64,000 bases of DNA from an uncultured Chthonomonas sp. (lineage in GTDB: Bacteria; Armatimonadota; Chthonomonadetes; Chthonomonadales; CAJBBX01): positions 1 through 64,000 of the forward strand of contig CAISJD010000097.1 in assembly GCA_903885605.1 (NCBI GenBank). The letters are read 5' to 3'. The position numbers were made by a program, and so were the translations under genes. Within the stretch, counting starts at the first letter, position 1; each line of letters begins with the position of its first letter. A model generated the notes under the pieces. That model saw only the letters and a program-made list of their open reading frames with translations. It was not told where the DNA came from and did no database searches. Below are positions 18,957 to 29,210 of this stretch, piece by piece.

Positions 18957-20966
18957 ATGGGAGATGCATCGGTGGTAGCCTGCCTTCTGTCAGTCGCGCT
19001 GTTCATGCCGGCGCCTGTGCTCTCGGCGCCGGCGCCTTCCGTCACGCTGTCGGGCATGGTGGGTGCGAAGCGGCTCTCGTTCCGGGTGACTCGGGTGGCG
19101 GGCGAGGCCTCGTTCGCGGCGGCGCCCCGGGCGGCGGCGTATGTGGCCGTCACCGAGGTCCACGCGGGCACTATGACGCCGACGCCGGTGCGCTACCTGG
19201 TCACAGGCGACGGCCTGACACCCTACGAACGCGCCTACACTGCGCGGGGCTTCGGGCCGGTGACCTATGCCCTGCCCGTCGCCGGCGGCCGTGCCGGTGC
19301 GGTTCGCATCCGGAACCTTGCCGGAGCCGCTGCCGCGCCCTGCATCCTGCGTGTGCGCGGCGTGACGCGGGCCGAGATCGACGCCGCCCGCGCCGCGGAT
19401 CGGTTCGCCCTCTGCGGCACGGTCATCAACCCCCTGCTCGGGATGCCGGAGGAGGAGCAGGCCCAGCGCCTCGCCGCAAGCCTGCCGCCCATGCCGGGCC
19501 GCGCCGCCGGGCCGGGCTTCTCTTACGAGATCTACTACGCCGCGTGGGGACCCGAGGCCGTGCGGGCGCAACTGGTGAAGGCGCGGGACTGGTCGCGGCG
19601 GCACCGGATGAAGGCGCTCCTGGGGCTCGTCTCGTGGTGGAACGGCACGCCGCGCCGCGTCCCGGACGGCCTGGGCGGCGCCTTCGACGATCTGAAGTAC
19701 CAGCAGGTCTGCTACACGCCCGGCGCCGAGCACGGGGAGAACCCCGAGCTTCGCGCGCTGCTCGGGGCGCGCTACAGCCGCCACTACCGGCTCTCGGTCC
19801 CCAACATCTGGAGCAACACGCCCTGGCTCACCATGAACAGCGCCACGCTGAACGCCTACCGCGCGCGGCGCATGGCCGAGGCCGTGCAGGCGCTGAAGGA
19901 GGTCTCCGCAGGGGATACCTCGTGGGTGGCGGGCCTCTTCCTGGAGAACGAGCCGCGCTACTGGGACACGCAGTCGACCCAGGGCACGCCGCAGTGGGCA
20001 GGGGAGCAGTGGGCCGACTTCAACCCCATGACGGTGGCCGACGCGGCGAAGGAGGGCGTGACGCTGGATCCGGCAGACGGCATGTCGCAGGCCGAGCTGG
20101 TCTGGCTGCAGGGCAACGTGGGGCGCTACTTCCAGCAGACCGCCGACGCCGCCAACCGTGCCCTGCGCGCGGCGGGAATGGCCGGCCGCGTGCCGGTCTA
20201 CACGCACTCGCTCCAGCTATCGGTCCTCTTCCCTTGCCAGGCGCTGAACCAGTCGCCGGCGGACTGGGCCCGGGCATCCGGCGCCCGGACGGGCATTGAG
20301 GGCATCTGGAGCAACCTGTCGGACTTCGACCGCGTGCGCGAGTGGGGCCCCTGGTGCAACCTGAACCGCGAGGAGACCGACGGCCTGCCGCTGGAGACGC
20401 ACCTCTGGGACCTGCGGGCGACCTACGCGGCGGGCGGCGAGTTCTACAACAGCTACAACTGGCATACGCTGAAGGGCGACGGCTACCCCGGCTACGCGCG
20501 CGCCTTCGCGGCGGCGCTGCCCACGGCGCAGGCGTCCCCGCTGGAGGCGGCGCGCGCGTCGGATGCCGAGCTGACGCTCAAGCCCCCGCAGGCGCTGCAG
20601 GCCTTCGGCGAGATTGAGGTGGCCGTCGAGCCATCGGGCGCCGTGGCAGCCGTGGCGCTGGAGATGGTGTCGAACGCCGGAACCACCTTCTCGGCGCGGC
20701 GCAATGCCGCGAAGCCAGGGGCCACGCGCTTCACGTTCCCCGTGCCGGCGGAGGTCCACTGGTCCGCCACGGCGAGGCTACTCCTCCACGCCTACGACGC
20801 CACGGGGCGTGAGCTACCCAATGCAGCCCGCTTCGCCCACGGCGCCGAGAAGGCCATCCGGCTACACCTGGACCTCGGCGAGTGCCGGGCGCTGAGCCTT
20901 GTCACGATCAGGCGTACGCGCCGCTCTAGACGAGCTGAAGCGGGCGCTACCGCACCTGGCGTTTGA
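18957..20966 (+). CDS. secreted TIM-barrel-like protein of uncertain glycosidase type
   Basis: 669 residues from the ATG at 18957, 5 bases after the upstream stop; the frame is open further upstream but only this start gives the signal peptide (MGDASVVACLLSVALFMPAP). I do not recognise the family. The central region looks like a glycosidase barrel: FSYEIYYAAWGPE, KALLGLVSWWNG, and AGLFLENEPRYWD, where Glu within ENEP resembles the acid/base of clan GH-A enzymes. A later TYAAGGEFYNSYNW segment could close the barrel. The C-terminal part is a beta domain. The last 15-20 codons are read through the first unit of the tandem repeat array, giving an Arg/Ala-rich tail (RRTRRSRRAEAGATAPGV), so the original C-terminus may have been replaced by the repeat. 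Confidence 0.65.
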   Translation: MGDASVVACLLSVALFMPAPVLSAPAPSVTLSGMVGAKRLSFRVTRVAGEASFAAAPRAAAYVAVTEVHAGTMTPTPVRYLVTGDGLTPYERAYTARGFGPVTYALPVAGGRAGAVRIRNLAGAAAAPCILRVRGVTRAEIDAARAADRFALCGTVINPLLGMPEEEQAQRLAASLPPMPGRAAGPGFSYEIYYAAWGPEAVRAQLVKARDWSRRHRMKALLGLVSWWNGTPRRVPDGLGGAFDDLKYQQVCYTPGAEHGENPELRALLGARYSRHYRLSVPNIWSNTPWLTMNSATLNAYRARRMAEAVQALKEVSAGDTSWVAGLFLENEPRYWDTQSTQGTPQWAGEQWADFNPMTVADAAKEGVTLDPADGMSQAELVWLQGNVGRYFQQTADAANRALRAAGMAGRVPVYTHSLQLSVLFPCQALNQSPADWARASGARTGIEGIWSNLSDFDRVREWGPWCNLNREETDGLPLETHLWDLRATYAAGGEFYNSYNWHTLKGDGYPGYARAFAAALPTAQASPLEAARASDAELTLKPPQALQAFGEIEVAVEPSGAVAAVALEMVSNAGTTFSARRNAAKPGATRFTFPVPAEVHWSATARLLLHAYDATGRELPNAARFAHGAEKAIRLHLDLGECRALSLVTIRRTRRSRRAEAGATAPGV

Positions 20967-21316
20967 GGGTGTGTTGTGAGGCGACGCCGTTGACGCCGTT
21001 GACGTGGCTGTCGACAACGACGTCAACGCGGTCAGCGCCGTCCGCGGTGGGCGCACGCGCCGCTCTGGACGAGCTGAAGCGGGCGCGGCCGCACCTGGCG
21101 TTTGAGGGTGGGTTGTGAGGCGACGCCGTTGACGCCGTTGACGTGGCTGTCGACAACGGCGTCAACGCGGTCAGCGCCGTCCGCGGTGGGCGCACGCGCC
21201 GCTCTGGACGAACTGAAGCGGGCGCTGCTGCGCCTGGCGTTTGAGGGTGGGTTGTGAGGCGACGCCGTTGACGCCGTTGACGTGGCTGTCGACAACGGCG
21301 TCAACGACGTCAACAA
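20917..21316. repeat. 139-bp tandem repeat array (about 2.9 units), each with a 13-bp inverted repeat
   Basis: Units begin at 20917, 21056 and 21195, exactly 139 bases apart, and are about 95% alike. Each contains an inverted repeat GTTGACGCCGTTG ... CAACGGCGTCAAC separated by 13 bases: 20989-21027 (one mismatch), 21128-21166 and 21267-21305 (perfect). The first half of units 2 and 3 also reads as the open stretch ALDELKRA..., LAFEGGL followed by a stop. The array starts inside the 3' end of the upstream gene and ends 20 bases before the next start codon. A further inverted repeat copy lies beyond that gene. It is not a CRISPR array: there are no variable spacers. Confidence 0.9.
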
Positions 21317-21335
21317 GGTCCAAGGAGGGGTGGTC

Positions 21336-22139
21336 ATGCCTGAGCTCTTCGACAAGAGCGGCGGCTTCCGCAAGCTGCATGCGTTCACGCTGGCGACGAT
21401 CATCCAGCTCGAGACGCTTCGCTTCTGCCGGCGCTTCCTCACTCGCGACCCGCGCGAGGCGGCCACCAGCTTCTATGACCCGCAGGGCCGCCAGTACGAC
21501 CAGATGACCCAGGCGGCGCGGAGCGGGCGCCAGAACATCATCGAGGGCTCGGAGAGGGCCGCGACCTCGAAAGACACCGAGATGCGCCTCACCGACGTGG
21601 CTCGCGCCAGCCTTGGGGAGTTGCGCGGCGACTACGAGATGGTGATCCTCGCCAAGGGCCTCCTCCCGTGGTCGGCCTTCTCGGCCGAGGCGCGGGCCGT
21701 GAACGCGGTCTCCCTGGACGATGCCGGGTTCACCGAGGACGCGGTCCATGAGTCGGCAAGGCATGTGCTGGCGCAACGCGCGAAGTACGCCCCGTGGCTC
21801 GACAGCGACGACGAACTGGTCGTGGCCAACACCATGCTGATCATCATCGGCCGGGCGATGACCATGCTCAAGCGGCTGATCGCCGCGCAGGGCGAGGCCT
21901 TCGAGCAGGGCGGCGGCTTCAGCGAGCGGCTCACGGCCGTGCGCCTGGAGGCGCGCGAGGCGGCCCGCGCCGTCGGCCCCGAGTGCCCGCTCTGCGGCCA
22001 ACCCATGCGCCGCCGGCAGTCGGCCAAGGGGGAGTTCTGGGGCTGCGGCGCCTACCCGGCGTGCAAGGGCATCCGACCCATGGCCCCATCGGCAGCGCCG
22101 TCAACAGCGTCGACCACCTCGGGCCCCTCTCGCCCATGA
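21336..22139 (+). CDS. four helix bundle suffix domain protein with topoisomerase-type zinc ribbon
   Basis: 267 residues from the ATG at 21336, which has an ideal AAGGAGGGG ribosome site. The N-terminal 150 residues fit the TIGR02436/TIGR04258-type four-helix bundle (23S rRNA intervening-sequence protein and Avd relatives): TLATIIQLETLRFCRRFL, then DQMTQAARSGRQNIIEGSE, which is the family's hallmark. The C-terminus is a topoisomerase-I-type zinc ribbon with Cys217, Cys220, Cys237 and Cys243 (CPLCGQPM, then WGCGAYPACKGI). The tail (SAAPSTASTTSG) is encoded by repeat-like sequence. The gene is bracketed by the inverted repeat: three copies before it and one after. The biochemical role of this family is unknown; relatives bind nucleic acid or partner reverse transcriptases, but no reverse transcriptase is present here. 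Confidence 0.85.
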   Translation: MPELFDKSGGFRKLHAFTLATIIQLETLRFCRRFLTRDPREAATSFYDPQGRQYDQMTQAARSGRQNIIEGSERAATSKDTEMRLTDVARASLGELRGDYEMVILAKGLLPWSAFSAEARAVNAVSLDDAGFTEDAVHESARHVLAQRAKYAPWLDSDDELVVANTMLIIIGRAMTMLKRLIAAQGEAFEQGGGFSERLTAVRLEAREAARAVGPECPLCGQPMRRRQSAKGEFWGCGAYPACKGIRPMAPSAAPSTASTTSGPSRP

Positions 22140-22173
22140 ACGAGGCCGAGACCCGCGCCGCCCGAAAGACGGG

Positions 22174-22212
22174 GTTGACGCCATTGACATGGCTGTCGAC
22201 AACGGCGTCAAC
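22174..22212. repeat. distal copy of the 13-bp inverted repeat
   Basis: Left arm 22174-22186 (GTTGACGCCATTG) and right arm 22200-22212 (CAACGGCGTCAAC) with the same 13-base spacer as in the upstream array; one arm mismatch. The flanking sequence (GCGGTCAGGGCC) also continues the array unit for about 8 bases. It lies 34 bases after the stop of the four-helix-bundle gene, so the gene is flanked by copies in the same orientation. Confidence 0.85.
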
Positions 22213-22322
22213 GCGGTCAGGGCCGCCGCCCGCGCCACACCCAAAACGCTCCTTCGCGATGCCTGACGCGAACCGGGCGAGATTCCAGCCGTCTACATAA
22301 CTCAGAGGGCGCTCCGTCGACC

Positions 22323-25300
22323 GTGCGCCGCCCCGCCAGGAGGCTCACCGGGTTGATCGACGCCCTTCAGACCGGTCTCGACCGTGCCCGGAGCCGACAG
22401 AAGCTCGTGCGCGCCTGCGCGTGGGCGCTTGGGGTTGCCGCCGCCTGGTGCCTCCTGCTTGTCGTCGCCTTCCGTCTTGACCTTCTGCTTGCCTTCACCA
22501 CCGCCGCACGGTCGGGCTGGCTCGCGGGCCTGGGAGCGGCCGCGGGCGCGATCCTCCTTGCGCCGCTCGTGGCCTGGCGCCTCTGCCGCCCCACCGACGA
22601 GCAACTGGCGCTGCTGGCCGAGCGGGCGCATCCCGCCTTCGGGGAGAGGCTCCTCACCTCCGTGGAGTTGGCCGCCGAGGGTCCTTCGCCGATCTCCGCC
22701 CCCACGGTCCGGCTGGCACTGGCCCACCAGGCTGCCGACGCCGCGGCGGGCTTCGACTTCGGCGCGTCTATCGCCAACCGCCCGGCCGTCCGCTGGGCCT
22801 GGGCTTGCGCGGCGGCCATCCTCTTGCTGGTCTTGCACGCCCTGCTCATGCCCGGCGCGTTCGGCGTCTTCCTCCAGAGGTTGCTCCACCCGGGCGCCGA
22901 TATCCCCATCTTCGCGCAGACGCAGGTCTGGGCGCTGCCCGGCGACACCGTGATCCCGCGCGGGTCGGACCTGCAGATCGGCGTCCTGACGGCCGGCGTG
23001 GAGCCGGAGACGGCCACCGTGAAGTACCGGTTCGAGGGCGGCGAGTGGCAGTCGGTCCGGCTGGCCTCTCCCGCGGCGGTCCGCGAGCCTGTGTCCCAGG
23101 CATCGGCCGCCGCCGGTCCCACGCCCGTGGCCACCCGGCGCTTCGGCTTCAGCCTGCCGCAGGTTCGGCAGAGCGTCACCTACCTTGCGACGGCCAACGA
23201 CGGCCGCTCCAACCCCCACACCGTGCGCGTGGAGGAGCGGCCCATGGTGCTGCAGGTGAAGATGCACTTCACCTACCCGGCCTACCAGCGCCGCGCGCCG
23301 GAGACCCTGCAGGCCGCCGCCGCCAACGTGGCCGCGCCGCTGGGAACCCGCGTGGAGATCGAGGCCACGGCCAACAAGCCCATCGCTTCGGCGCGGGCCG
23401 TGGCCGAGGGACGGCCGGACTGGACCTGGCAGGCGCAGGGCGCGACGCTGACCACAGACCTGCGCGTCTCCGGCGACCTGGCCTATGACCTGCAGCTGCG
23501 CGACCGCAACGGCTTCGACGCCCGCCCGGCGCCGCGCTACTCCGTCAACGCCCTGCGCGACCAGCCGCCTACCGTGCAGATGCTGAAGCCCGGTGTCGAC
23601 CTGGAGCGCGCTCCCGGCGGCTTCATCGATGTCCGCGCCACGTCGGCCGACGACTACGCCGTGGAGCGCATGGGCATCGCCTACCGCGTGGCGGGACGGC
23701 GCGGGGGCATCGCCCTCCCCTCGGCCCCGGGGCCGGCCGGCGCCCGGCTGGGAGCCGCGCGGGTGAACCTGGGTCCGCTGCGCCTGAAGGCCGGCGACCT
23801 GCTCGCCTACGAGGCCACCGCCACCGACGGCGACACCGTCTCCGGCCCGCACACGGGCAAGTCGGCCACCTTCAACGTGCGGATCGTGGCCGCCGCCGAG
23901 ATGCGTTCGAGGCTGGATGCCGAGATTCTGCAGCAGCTGGACGACCTGAAGCGTCTGACCCAGGCGCAGCGCGCCGTCCGTGCCGCCCTGGAGCGCGCCC
24001 GCCGCGACGCCAGGCCCCGGGCCGCCGCCCAGGCCGCCGCGAACCAGCGGAGCATCGCCGCGCAGGCCGCCTCCGTGGCAGCCCGCATGGCCGACACGCG
24101 CCAGAAGCTGGAGGAGAACGGCCTGGCGCATCCCGCCGAGCTGTCCGCCCGCGCCGAGGCCGCCCAGGCGCTGACGCGGCTGGCCGCGGCGCCCATGCGG
24201 CAGGCGGCAGACGCCATGCAGCAGGCCGCACGCAACCCCGACGGCAAGCCCATGGACGCCGCCCAGCAGCAGGAGCAGTCGGTGCGGCAGGAGCTGGAGC
24301 GGATCGCCGGCCTCCAGGCTCCGCCGGCCACCGCCTCGGAGCTGGCCCGCGAAGCCCGCCGCCTGGCCGACGAGCAGCAGCGCCTGGCCGAGGAGTCGAA
24401 CCGCCTGGCCGAGCAGAAGGCCGCCGGAGCCACCCCCGCCGTGCAGGCCGCCCAGCGCGACCTGGCGCAGCAGCAGGGCGAGCTTCGCGCCGAGACCCAG
24501 GCCCTGCGGCAGCGGCTGAACGCCCCGTCCGCGGCCGCCACGCCCGCCGCCGATGCCGCCCGCCAGGCGGCCCGGGAGATGGACGAGCGCGCGGTGTCCC
24601 GGTCGCAGCAGCGCGCCCAGTCTCAGATGCAGTCCGGAAGCCCGCAACAGGCCGCCGAAGAGCAGAACCGCGCCGCCGAGGGCCTCCGCGCCGCCGCCGA
24701 TGCGCTGGAGACCGGCGTGCCGCAGGACCGGAACGCCCGTGCGCTCGCCGCCGCCGCGGCCAGGATGGAGTCGCTGGGCGACAAGCTGACCGACCTGGCC
24801 AACCAGCAGCGCACCGCGCAGAACAAAGTGCAGAATGCGGCCACGCCCGAGGAGGCCCGCAAGGCCGGCGCGCAGGAGCGCGACATCCGCGCCGCCGTGG
24901 AGAACGTCAACGCCCAGATGGCCGCCGCTCCCGCCGCTCAGGAGGCCGCCTCCAAGGCCGAGCAGAACCTTACGGCCGCGGCCCAGTCGCTGGCGAAGGG
25001 CGAGGCGCGCCCCGCCGTGACGCCCGCCAAGGAGGCCACCCGCAACCTGCTCCAGGCCGCCCAGGAGGCCCACGAGGCCGCGCGGCTCATGCGGAGCGAG
25101 GGCGAGATCCGCGCCGCCCAGGCCGCCGTGGAGCAGCTCGCCCGCGACCAGGCCTCCGTGCGGGAGCAGACCCGCCAGGCCGAGGCGCAGAAGGCCGGCT
25201 CGCCGGAGAAGGACGTGCGCGAACGGGCGCAGGCGCTCCGGCAGAAGGAGGCCGACCTGCAGAACCGCGCGTGGCGCATGGAGGGCCAGATGCCCTCGCA

Positions 25301-26138
25301 GATGGCCAAGACCGTGCTGGCCCAGGCCAACCAGCGGATCGACGAGGCCCGGCAGGGGCTTGAGCGCCAGGAGACCGGCGCTGACACGCAACGCCAGCAG
25401 CAGCATGCCGAGCAGACGCTGGGCCGGCTGGCACGGTCGCTCGAGCGCGCCGCGCAGGCCTCCCTCTTCCAGCAGCAGACCGGCCAGAGCCAGACCCCCG
25501 AGGCGCAGCTCGCCGCGCAGCTGGGCGACATGGAAGCGGCCCGGGAGATGGAGGCGCAGATCCGGCAGGAGACCCAGGGCATCCAGAGCCGCCGCGAGGC
25601 CCAGCCCAACCAGGAGATGACCCCGAAGCTCCGCCGCGAGACCGAGATGGCCGCCCAGTCGCAGGCGCAGAACCAGTGGCAGACCTACAGCATCGGCGAC
25701 CGCCTGCGCGACATGCCCGACTACACCCAGCCCCTGCGCCAGGCCAGCCGCCAGATGGAAGAGGTCCGCGCCCAGCTCGAGAAGCGCGAGACCGGCCAGC
25801 CCACCCAGGCCAACGAGGAGAAGATCGTCTCGCAACTGGACCAGCTCGTGGCCCGTGCGCGGCAGGAGATGGAGCAGCAGCGGTCGAAGATGATGCGCAG
25901 CGGCAAGCCCCAGAACAACGCGCGCAAGGCCGATACGCCCTCGCCCAAGTCCAACGCTCCCCTGGTGCAGGCCGACCAGGCCGCGCTGGGCGCCTTCCGG
26001 CCCGGCGGGCGCGGCTTCGGTCCGCTCTCGCCCAAGGCGCAGCAGCTCATGCGGCAGGGGCGGCAGGAGCGCGTGCCCGCCGAATACCGTGAGCTGGTCA
26101 ACCAGTACTACAAAGCGCTATCGGAAAGAGGCCGGTAA
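22323..26138 (+). CDS. DUF4175-like membrane protein with very long coiled-coil region
   Basis: Up to 1271 residues from a GTG at 22323. A TTG at 22353 has a better-placed AGGAGG (22338-22343) and is the likelier start. Two transmembrane segments near the N-terminus (AWALGVAAAWCLLLVVAF and GLGAAAGAILLAPLVAW) and a third at about residue 165 (AAILLLVLHALLM) anchor it. A beta-rich region (residues 190-510) follows. The rest (about 520-1220) is an Ala/Gln/Glu/Arg-rich coiled coil. This layout matches the DUF4175 family of Planctomycetes-like bacteria, usually encoded with MoxR, DUF58 and BatA-type genes, as here. It heads a six-gene operon with gaps of 6-28 bases. A structural or envelope-tension role is plausible; no activity is known. 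Confidence 0.8.
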   Translation: MRRPARRLTGLIDALQTGLDRARSRQKLVRACAWALGVAAAWCLLLVVAFRLDLLLAFTTAARSGWLAGLGAAAGAILLAPLVAWRLCRPTDEQLALLAERAHPAFGERLLTSVELAAEGPSPISAPTVRLALAHQAADAAAGFDFGASIANRPAVRWAWACAAAILLLVLHALLMPGAFGVFLQRLLHPGADIPIFAQTQVWALPGDTVIPRGSDLQIGVLTAGVEPETATVKYRFEGGEWQSVRLASPAAVREPVSQASAAAGPTPVATRRFGFSLPQVRQSVTYLATANDGRSNPHTVRVEERPMVLQVKMHFTYPAYQRRAPETLQAAAANVAAPLGTRVEIEATANKPIASARAVAEGRPDWTWQAQGATLTTDLRVSGDLAYDLQLRDRNGFDARPAPRYSVNALRDQPPTVQMLKPGVDLERAPGGFIDVRATSADDYAVERMGIAYRVAGRRGGIALPSAPGPAGARLGAARVNLGPLRLKAGDLLAYEATATDGDTVSGPHTGKSATFNVRIVAAAEMRSRLDAEILQQLDDLKRLTQAQRAVRAALERARRDARPRAAAQAAANQRSIAAQAASVAARMADTRQKLEENGLAHPAELSARAEAAQALTRLAAAPMRQAADAMQQAARNPDGKPMDAAQQQEQSVRQELERIAGLQAPPATASELAREARRLADEQQRLAEESNRLAEQKAAGATPAVQAAQRDLAQQQGELRAETQALRQRLNAPSAAATPAADAARQAAREMDERAVSRSQQRAQSQMQSGSPQQAAEEQNRAAEGLRAAADALETGVPQDRNARALAAAAARMESLGDKLTDLANQQRTAQNKVQNAATPEEARKAGAQERDIRAAVENVNAQMAAAPAAQEAASKAEQNLTAAAQSLAKGEARPAVTPAKEATRNLLQAAQEAHEAARLMRSEGEIRAAQAAVEQLARDQASVREQTRQAEAQKAGSPEKDVRERAQALRQKEADLQNRAWRMEGQMPSQMAKTVLAQANQRIDEARQGLERQETGADTQRQQQHAEQTLGRLARSLERAAQASLFQQQTGQSQTPEAQLAAQLGDMEAAREMEAQIRQETQGIQSRREAQPNQEMTPKLRRETEMAAQSQAQNQWQTYSIGDRLRDMPDYTQPLRQASRQMEEVRAQLEKRETGQPTQANEEKIVSQLDQLVARARQEMEQQRSKMMRSGKPQNNARKADTPSPKSNAPLVQADQAALGAFRPGGRGFGPLSPKAQQLMRQGRQERVPAEYRELVNQYYKALSERGR

Positions 26139-26144
26139 GACCCC

Positions 26145-27200
26145 ATGCGTCACCCTTCCACACGCTTGACCCGTGTTGCCGCCTGCATCGGCGCCCTTCT
26201 GGCCCTTCAGCCCTCGCTCGTACAGGCCCAGCGCCGCGACCCCTTCGACGTAGAGGCCCGCGAGTACCTCGGCACGCCGCGCTCAGAGGCGGCCGTGCAG
26301 CGCGGCCTCGACTTCCTGGCATCCCGGGTGCAGGGCGACGGCCACTGGCTCAGCGGCAACTACGACCGCGACGCCGCGGTGACGGGCCTTTGCGTCCTCT
26401 CCTTCATGTCGGCGGGGCACCAGCCGGGGCGCGGGAAGTACGGCGCCTTCCTGAGCAAGTCCGTGGACTGGCTGGCCGAGAGCGTGCAACGGAGCGGCCT
26501 TGTCTTCCGCGGCGGCAATACTGGGCAACCCATGTATGGCCACGGCTTCGCCACGCTGGCCCTGGCCGAGCTGTACGGCATGACGCATCGGTCCGACCTG
26601 CGCACCAAGGTGGAGGAGGCCGTGCGGCTCATCTGCCAGGCGCAGAACAGGGAGGGCGGCTGGCGCTACCAGCCCCAGCAGGCCGACGCCGACCTCTCCG
26701 TGACCGCCGTGCAGGTGGTGGCGCTGCGTGCCGCGGCCAACTCCGGCATCAAGGTTCCGGCCGACACCGTGAAGCGCGCCGTGGGCTACATCCGCAAGTG
26801 CCAATCCAAGCGCGACGGCGGCTTCAGCTACCAGGCCGGGCAGGATAGCTCGGGGCCGGCCCGCACCGGCGCCGCCATCCTCTGCCTCTGCCTCTGCGGC
26901 GAGAAGGACAGCGACGAGGTGCGCGCGGGCATCAAGTGGCTTCAGACGCACTCCTTCGCCAAGAACGAGTGGACCTACCGCGAGTACTACTCCTACTGTA
27001 TGTACTACTGCACGCAGGCCTTCTACCAGATCGGCGGCGAGTCCTGGAAGAACTGGTTCGAGCCCACCCGCGACCGGCTCGTGGGTGAGCAGCAGAAGAG
27101 CGGATCGTGGAAGGATGGACCCGGCGAGGAGTACGCCACGGCCATGACCGTGCTGGTGCTGCAGGTGCCGGCCGGCCTGTTGCCGATCTACCAGAAATAG
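26145..27200 (+). CDS. exported squalene-cyclase/prenyltransferase-like repeat protein
   Basis: 351 residues with a signal peptide (MRHPSTRLTRVAACIGALLALQ, cleaved before QRRDPF). The body consists of alpha/alpha toroid repeats of the terpene cyclase/prenyltransferase superfamily, seen as QxxxGxW-type motifs: QGDGHWLSG, NREGGWRYQP, KRDGGFSYQ and KSGSWKDG. It lacks a DxDD or zinc-binding triad that I can identify, so it is probably non-catalytic or of unknown activity. It starts 6 bases after the DUF4175 gene and is a regular partner of that family in related operons. Confidence 0.8.
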   Translation: MRHPSTRLTRVAACIGALLALQPSLVQAQRRDPFDVEAREYLGTPRSEAAVQRGLDFLASRVQGDGHWLSGNYDRDAAVTGLCVLSFMSAGHQPGRGKYGAFLSKSVDWLAESVQRSGLVFRGGNTGQPMYGHGFATLALAELYGMTHRSDLRTKVEEAVRLICQAQNREGGWRYQPQQADADLSVTAVQVVALRAAANSGIKVPADTVKRAVGYIRKCQSKRDGGFSYQAGQDSSGPARTGAAILCLCLCGEKDSDEVRAGIKWLQTHSFAKNEWTYREYYSYCMYYCTQAFYQIGGESWKNWFEPTRDRLVGEQQKSGSWKDGPGEEYATAMTVLVLQVPAGLLPIYQK

Positions 27201-27228
27201 CGACGGACGCCAGGGGGATGAGAGACGC

Positions 27229-28263
<1,035 letters not shown>

Positions 28264-28291
28264 CCCTGACCCGACGGCCGGAGGCTAGCGG

Positions 28292-29203
28292 TTGAGCGCC
28301 GAACAGGGCGTTGCCGCGTCCTCGCGCCTGGCCACGCCGGAACTGCTCGCCCGCATCGCCGGGCTGGAGTTGCGGGCGCGCGCCGTGGTGGAGGGCGTCA
28401 TCTCCGGAATGCACCGGAGCCCGCACCGGGGATACAGCGTGGAGTTCGCCCAGCACCGCGACTACACGCCCGGCGACGAGATCCGGCATATCGACTGGCG
28501 CGTCTACGGCCGCTCGGACCGCTACTACGTGAAGCAGTTCGAGGAGGAGACCAACCTCCGCGCCTACCTGGCGCTGGACGCCAGCAACAGCATGCGCTAC
28601 CGCTCCGGCGCCATGAGCAAGCTGGAGTACGCCTCCACCATCGCCGCCGCCCTGGCCGGCCTGCTCATGCGCCAGCGCGACTCCGTGGGGTTGGCGCTCT
28701 GCACCGACAGCGTCGCGAGCTTCCTTCCGCCCTCGGCCACCGCGCCGCACATGCGGGAGATCCTGCGGCGGCTGGAGCAGGTCGAGACGGCCCCGCGCAC
28801 CGACACCGGCAAGACCTTCCACGACCTGGCCGAGCGGATCCGCCGCCGCGGGCTGGTCATCATCCTCAGCGACCTGCTGGATGACGCCGAGGCCATCGTG
28901 CGCGGCCTGCAGCACTTCCGCCACAACAAGCACGACGTCATCGTCTTCCACATCATCGATCGGTACGAACTCACCTTCCCCTTCCGCGAGACGGTCGTCT
29001 TCGAGGGGATGGAGGAGGAGGGGATGCTGCCCGCCGATCCGAACGGCCTCCGCACCGACTACCTGAAGCTCATGGAGGAGCATATCACGGCCCTGCGGCG
29101 CGGCTGCCGCGAGATGGCCATCGACTACGTGCAGATGCCCACCGACGCGCCGCTGGACGCCGCTCTGGCGCACTACCTGGCAGACCGGTCGCGGACCGCG
29201 TGA
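28292..29203 (+). CDS. DUF58 domain protein
   Basis: 303 residues from a TTG at 28292, which has GGAGG 8 bases upstream. The DUF58 hallmark is present: a conserved HRSPHRGYSVEFAQHRDY then GDEIRHIDWRVYGRSDRYYVKQFEEE, followed by a VWA-like domain with LALDASNSMRY at about residue 95 (DxSxS metal site). It is expected to work with the preceding MoxR ATPase. The protein is cytoplasmic; no membrane segment is seen. Confidence 0.92.
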   Translation: MSAEQGVAASSRLATPELLARIAGLELRARAVVEGVISGMHRSPHRGYSVEFAQHRDYTPGDEIRHIDWRVYGRSDRYYVKQFEEETNLRAYLALDASNSMRYRSGAMSKLEYASTIAAALAGLLMRQRDSVGLALCTDSVASFLPPSATAPHMREILRRLEQVETAPRTDTGKTFHDLAERIRRRGLVIILSDLLDDAEAIVRGLQHFRHNKHDVIVFHIIDRYELTFPFRETVVFEGMEEEGMLPADPNGLRTDYLKLMEEHITALRRGCREMAIDYVQMPTDAPLDAALAHYLADRSRTA

Positions 29204-29210
29204 TGCGACC

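Noticed and set aside
20917-21316. Possible CRISPR array
   Set aside because: The units are whole 139-bp tandem copies with no variable spacers, no short repeats and no cas genes nearby.
22302-25835. Long minus-strand open frame of 1177 codons opposite the DUF4175 gene
   Set aside because: It mirrors a gene with clear domains and membrane segments on the plus strand. Its Gly/Leu/His-rich sequence is the expected antisense of an Ala/Gln-rich coiled coil in GC-rich DNA.
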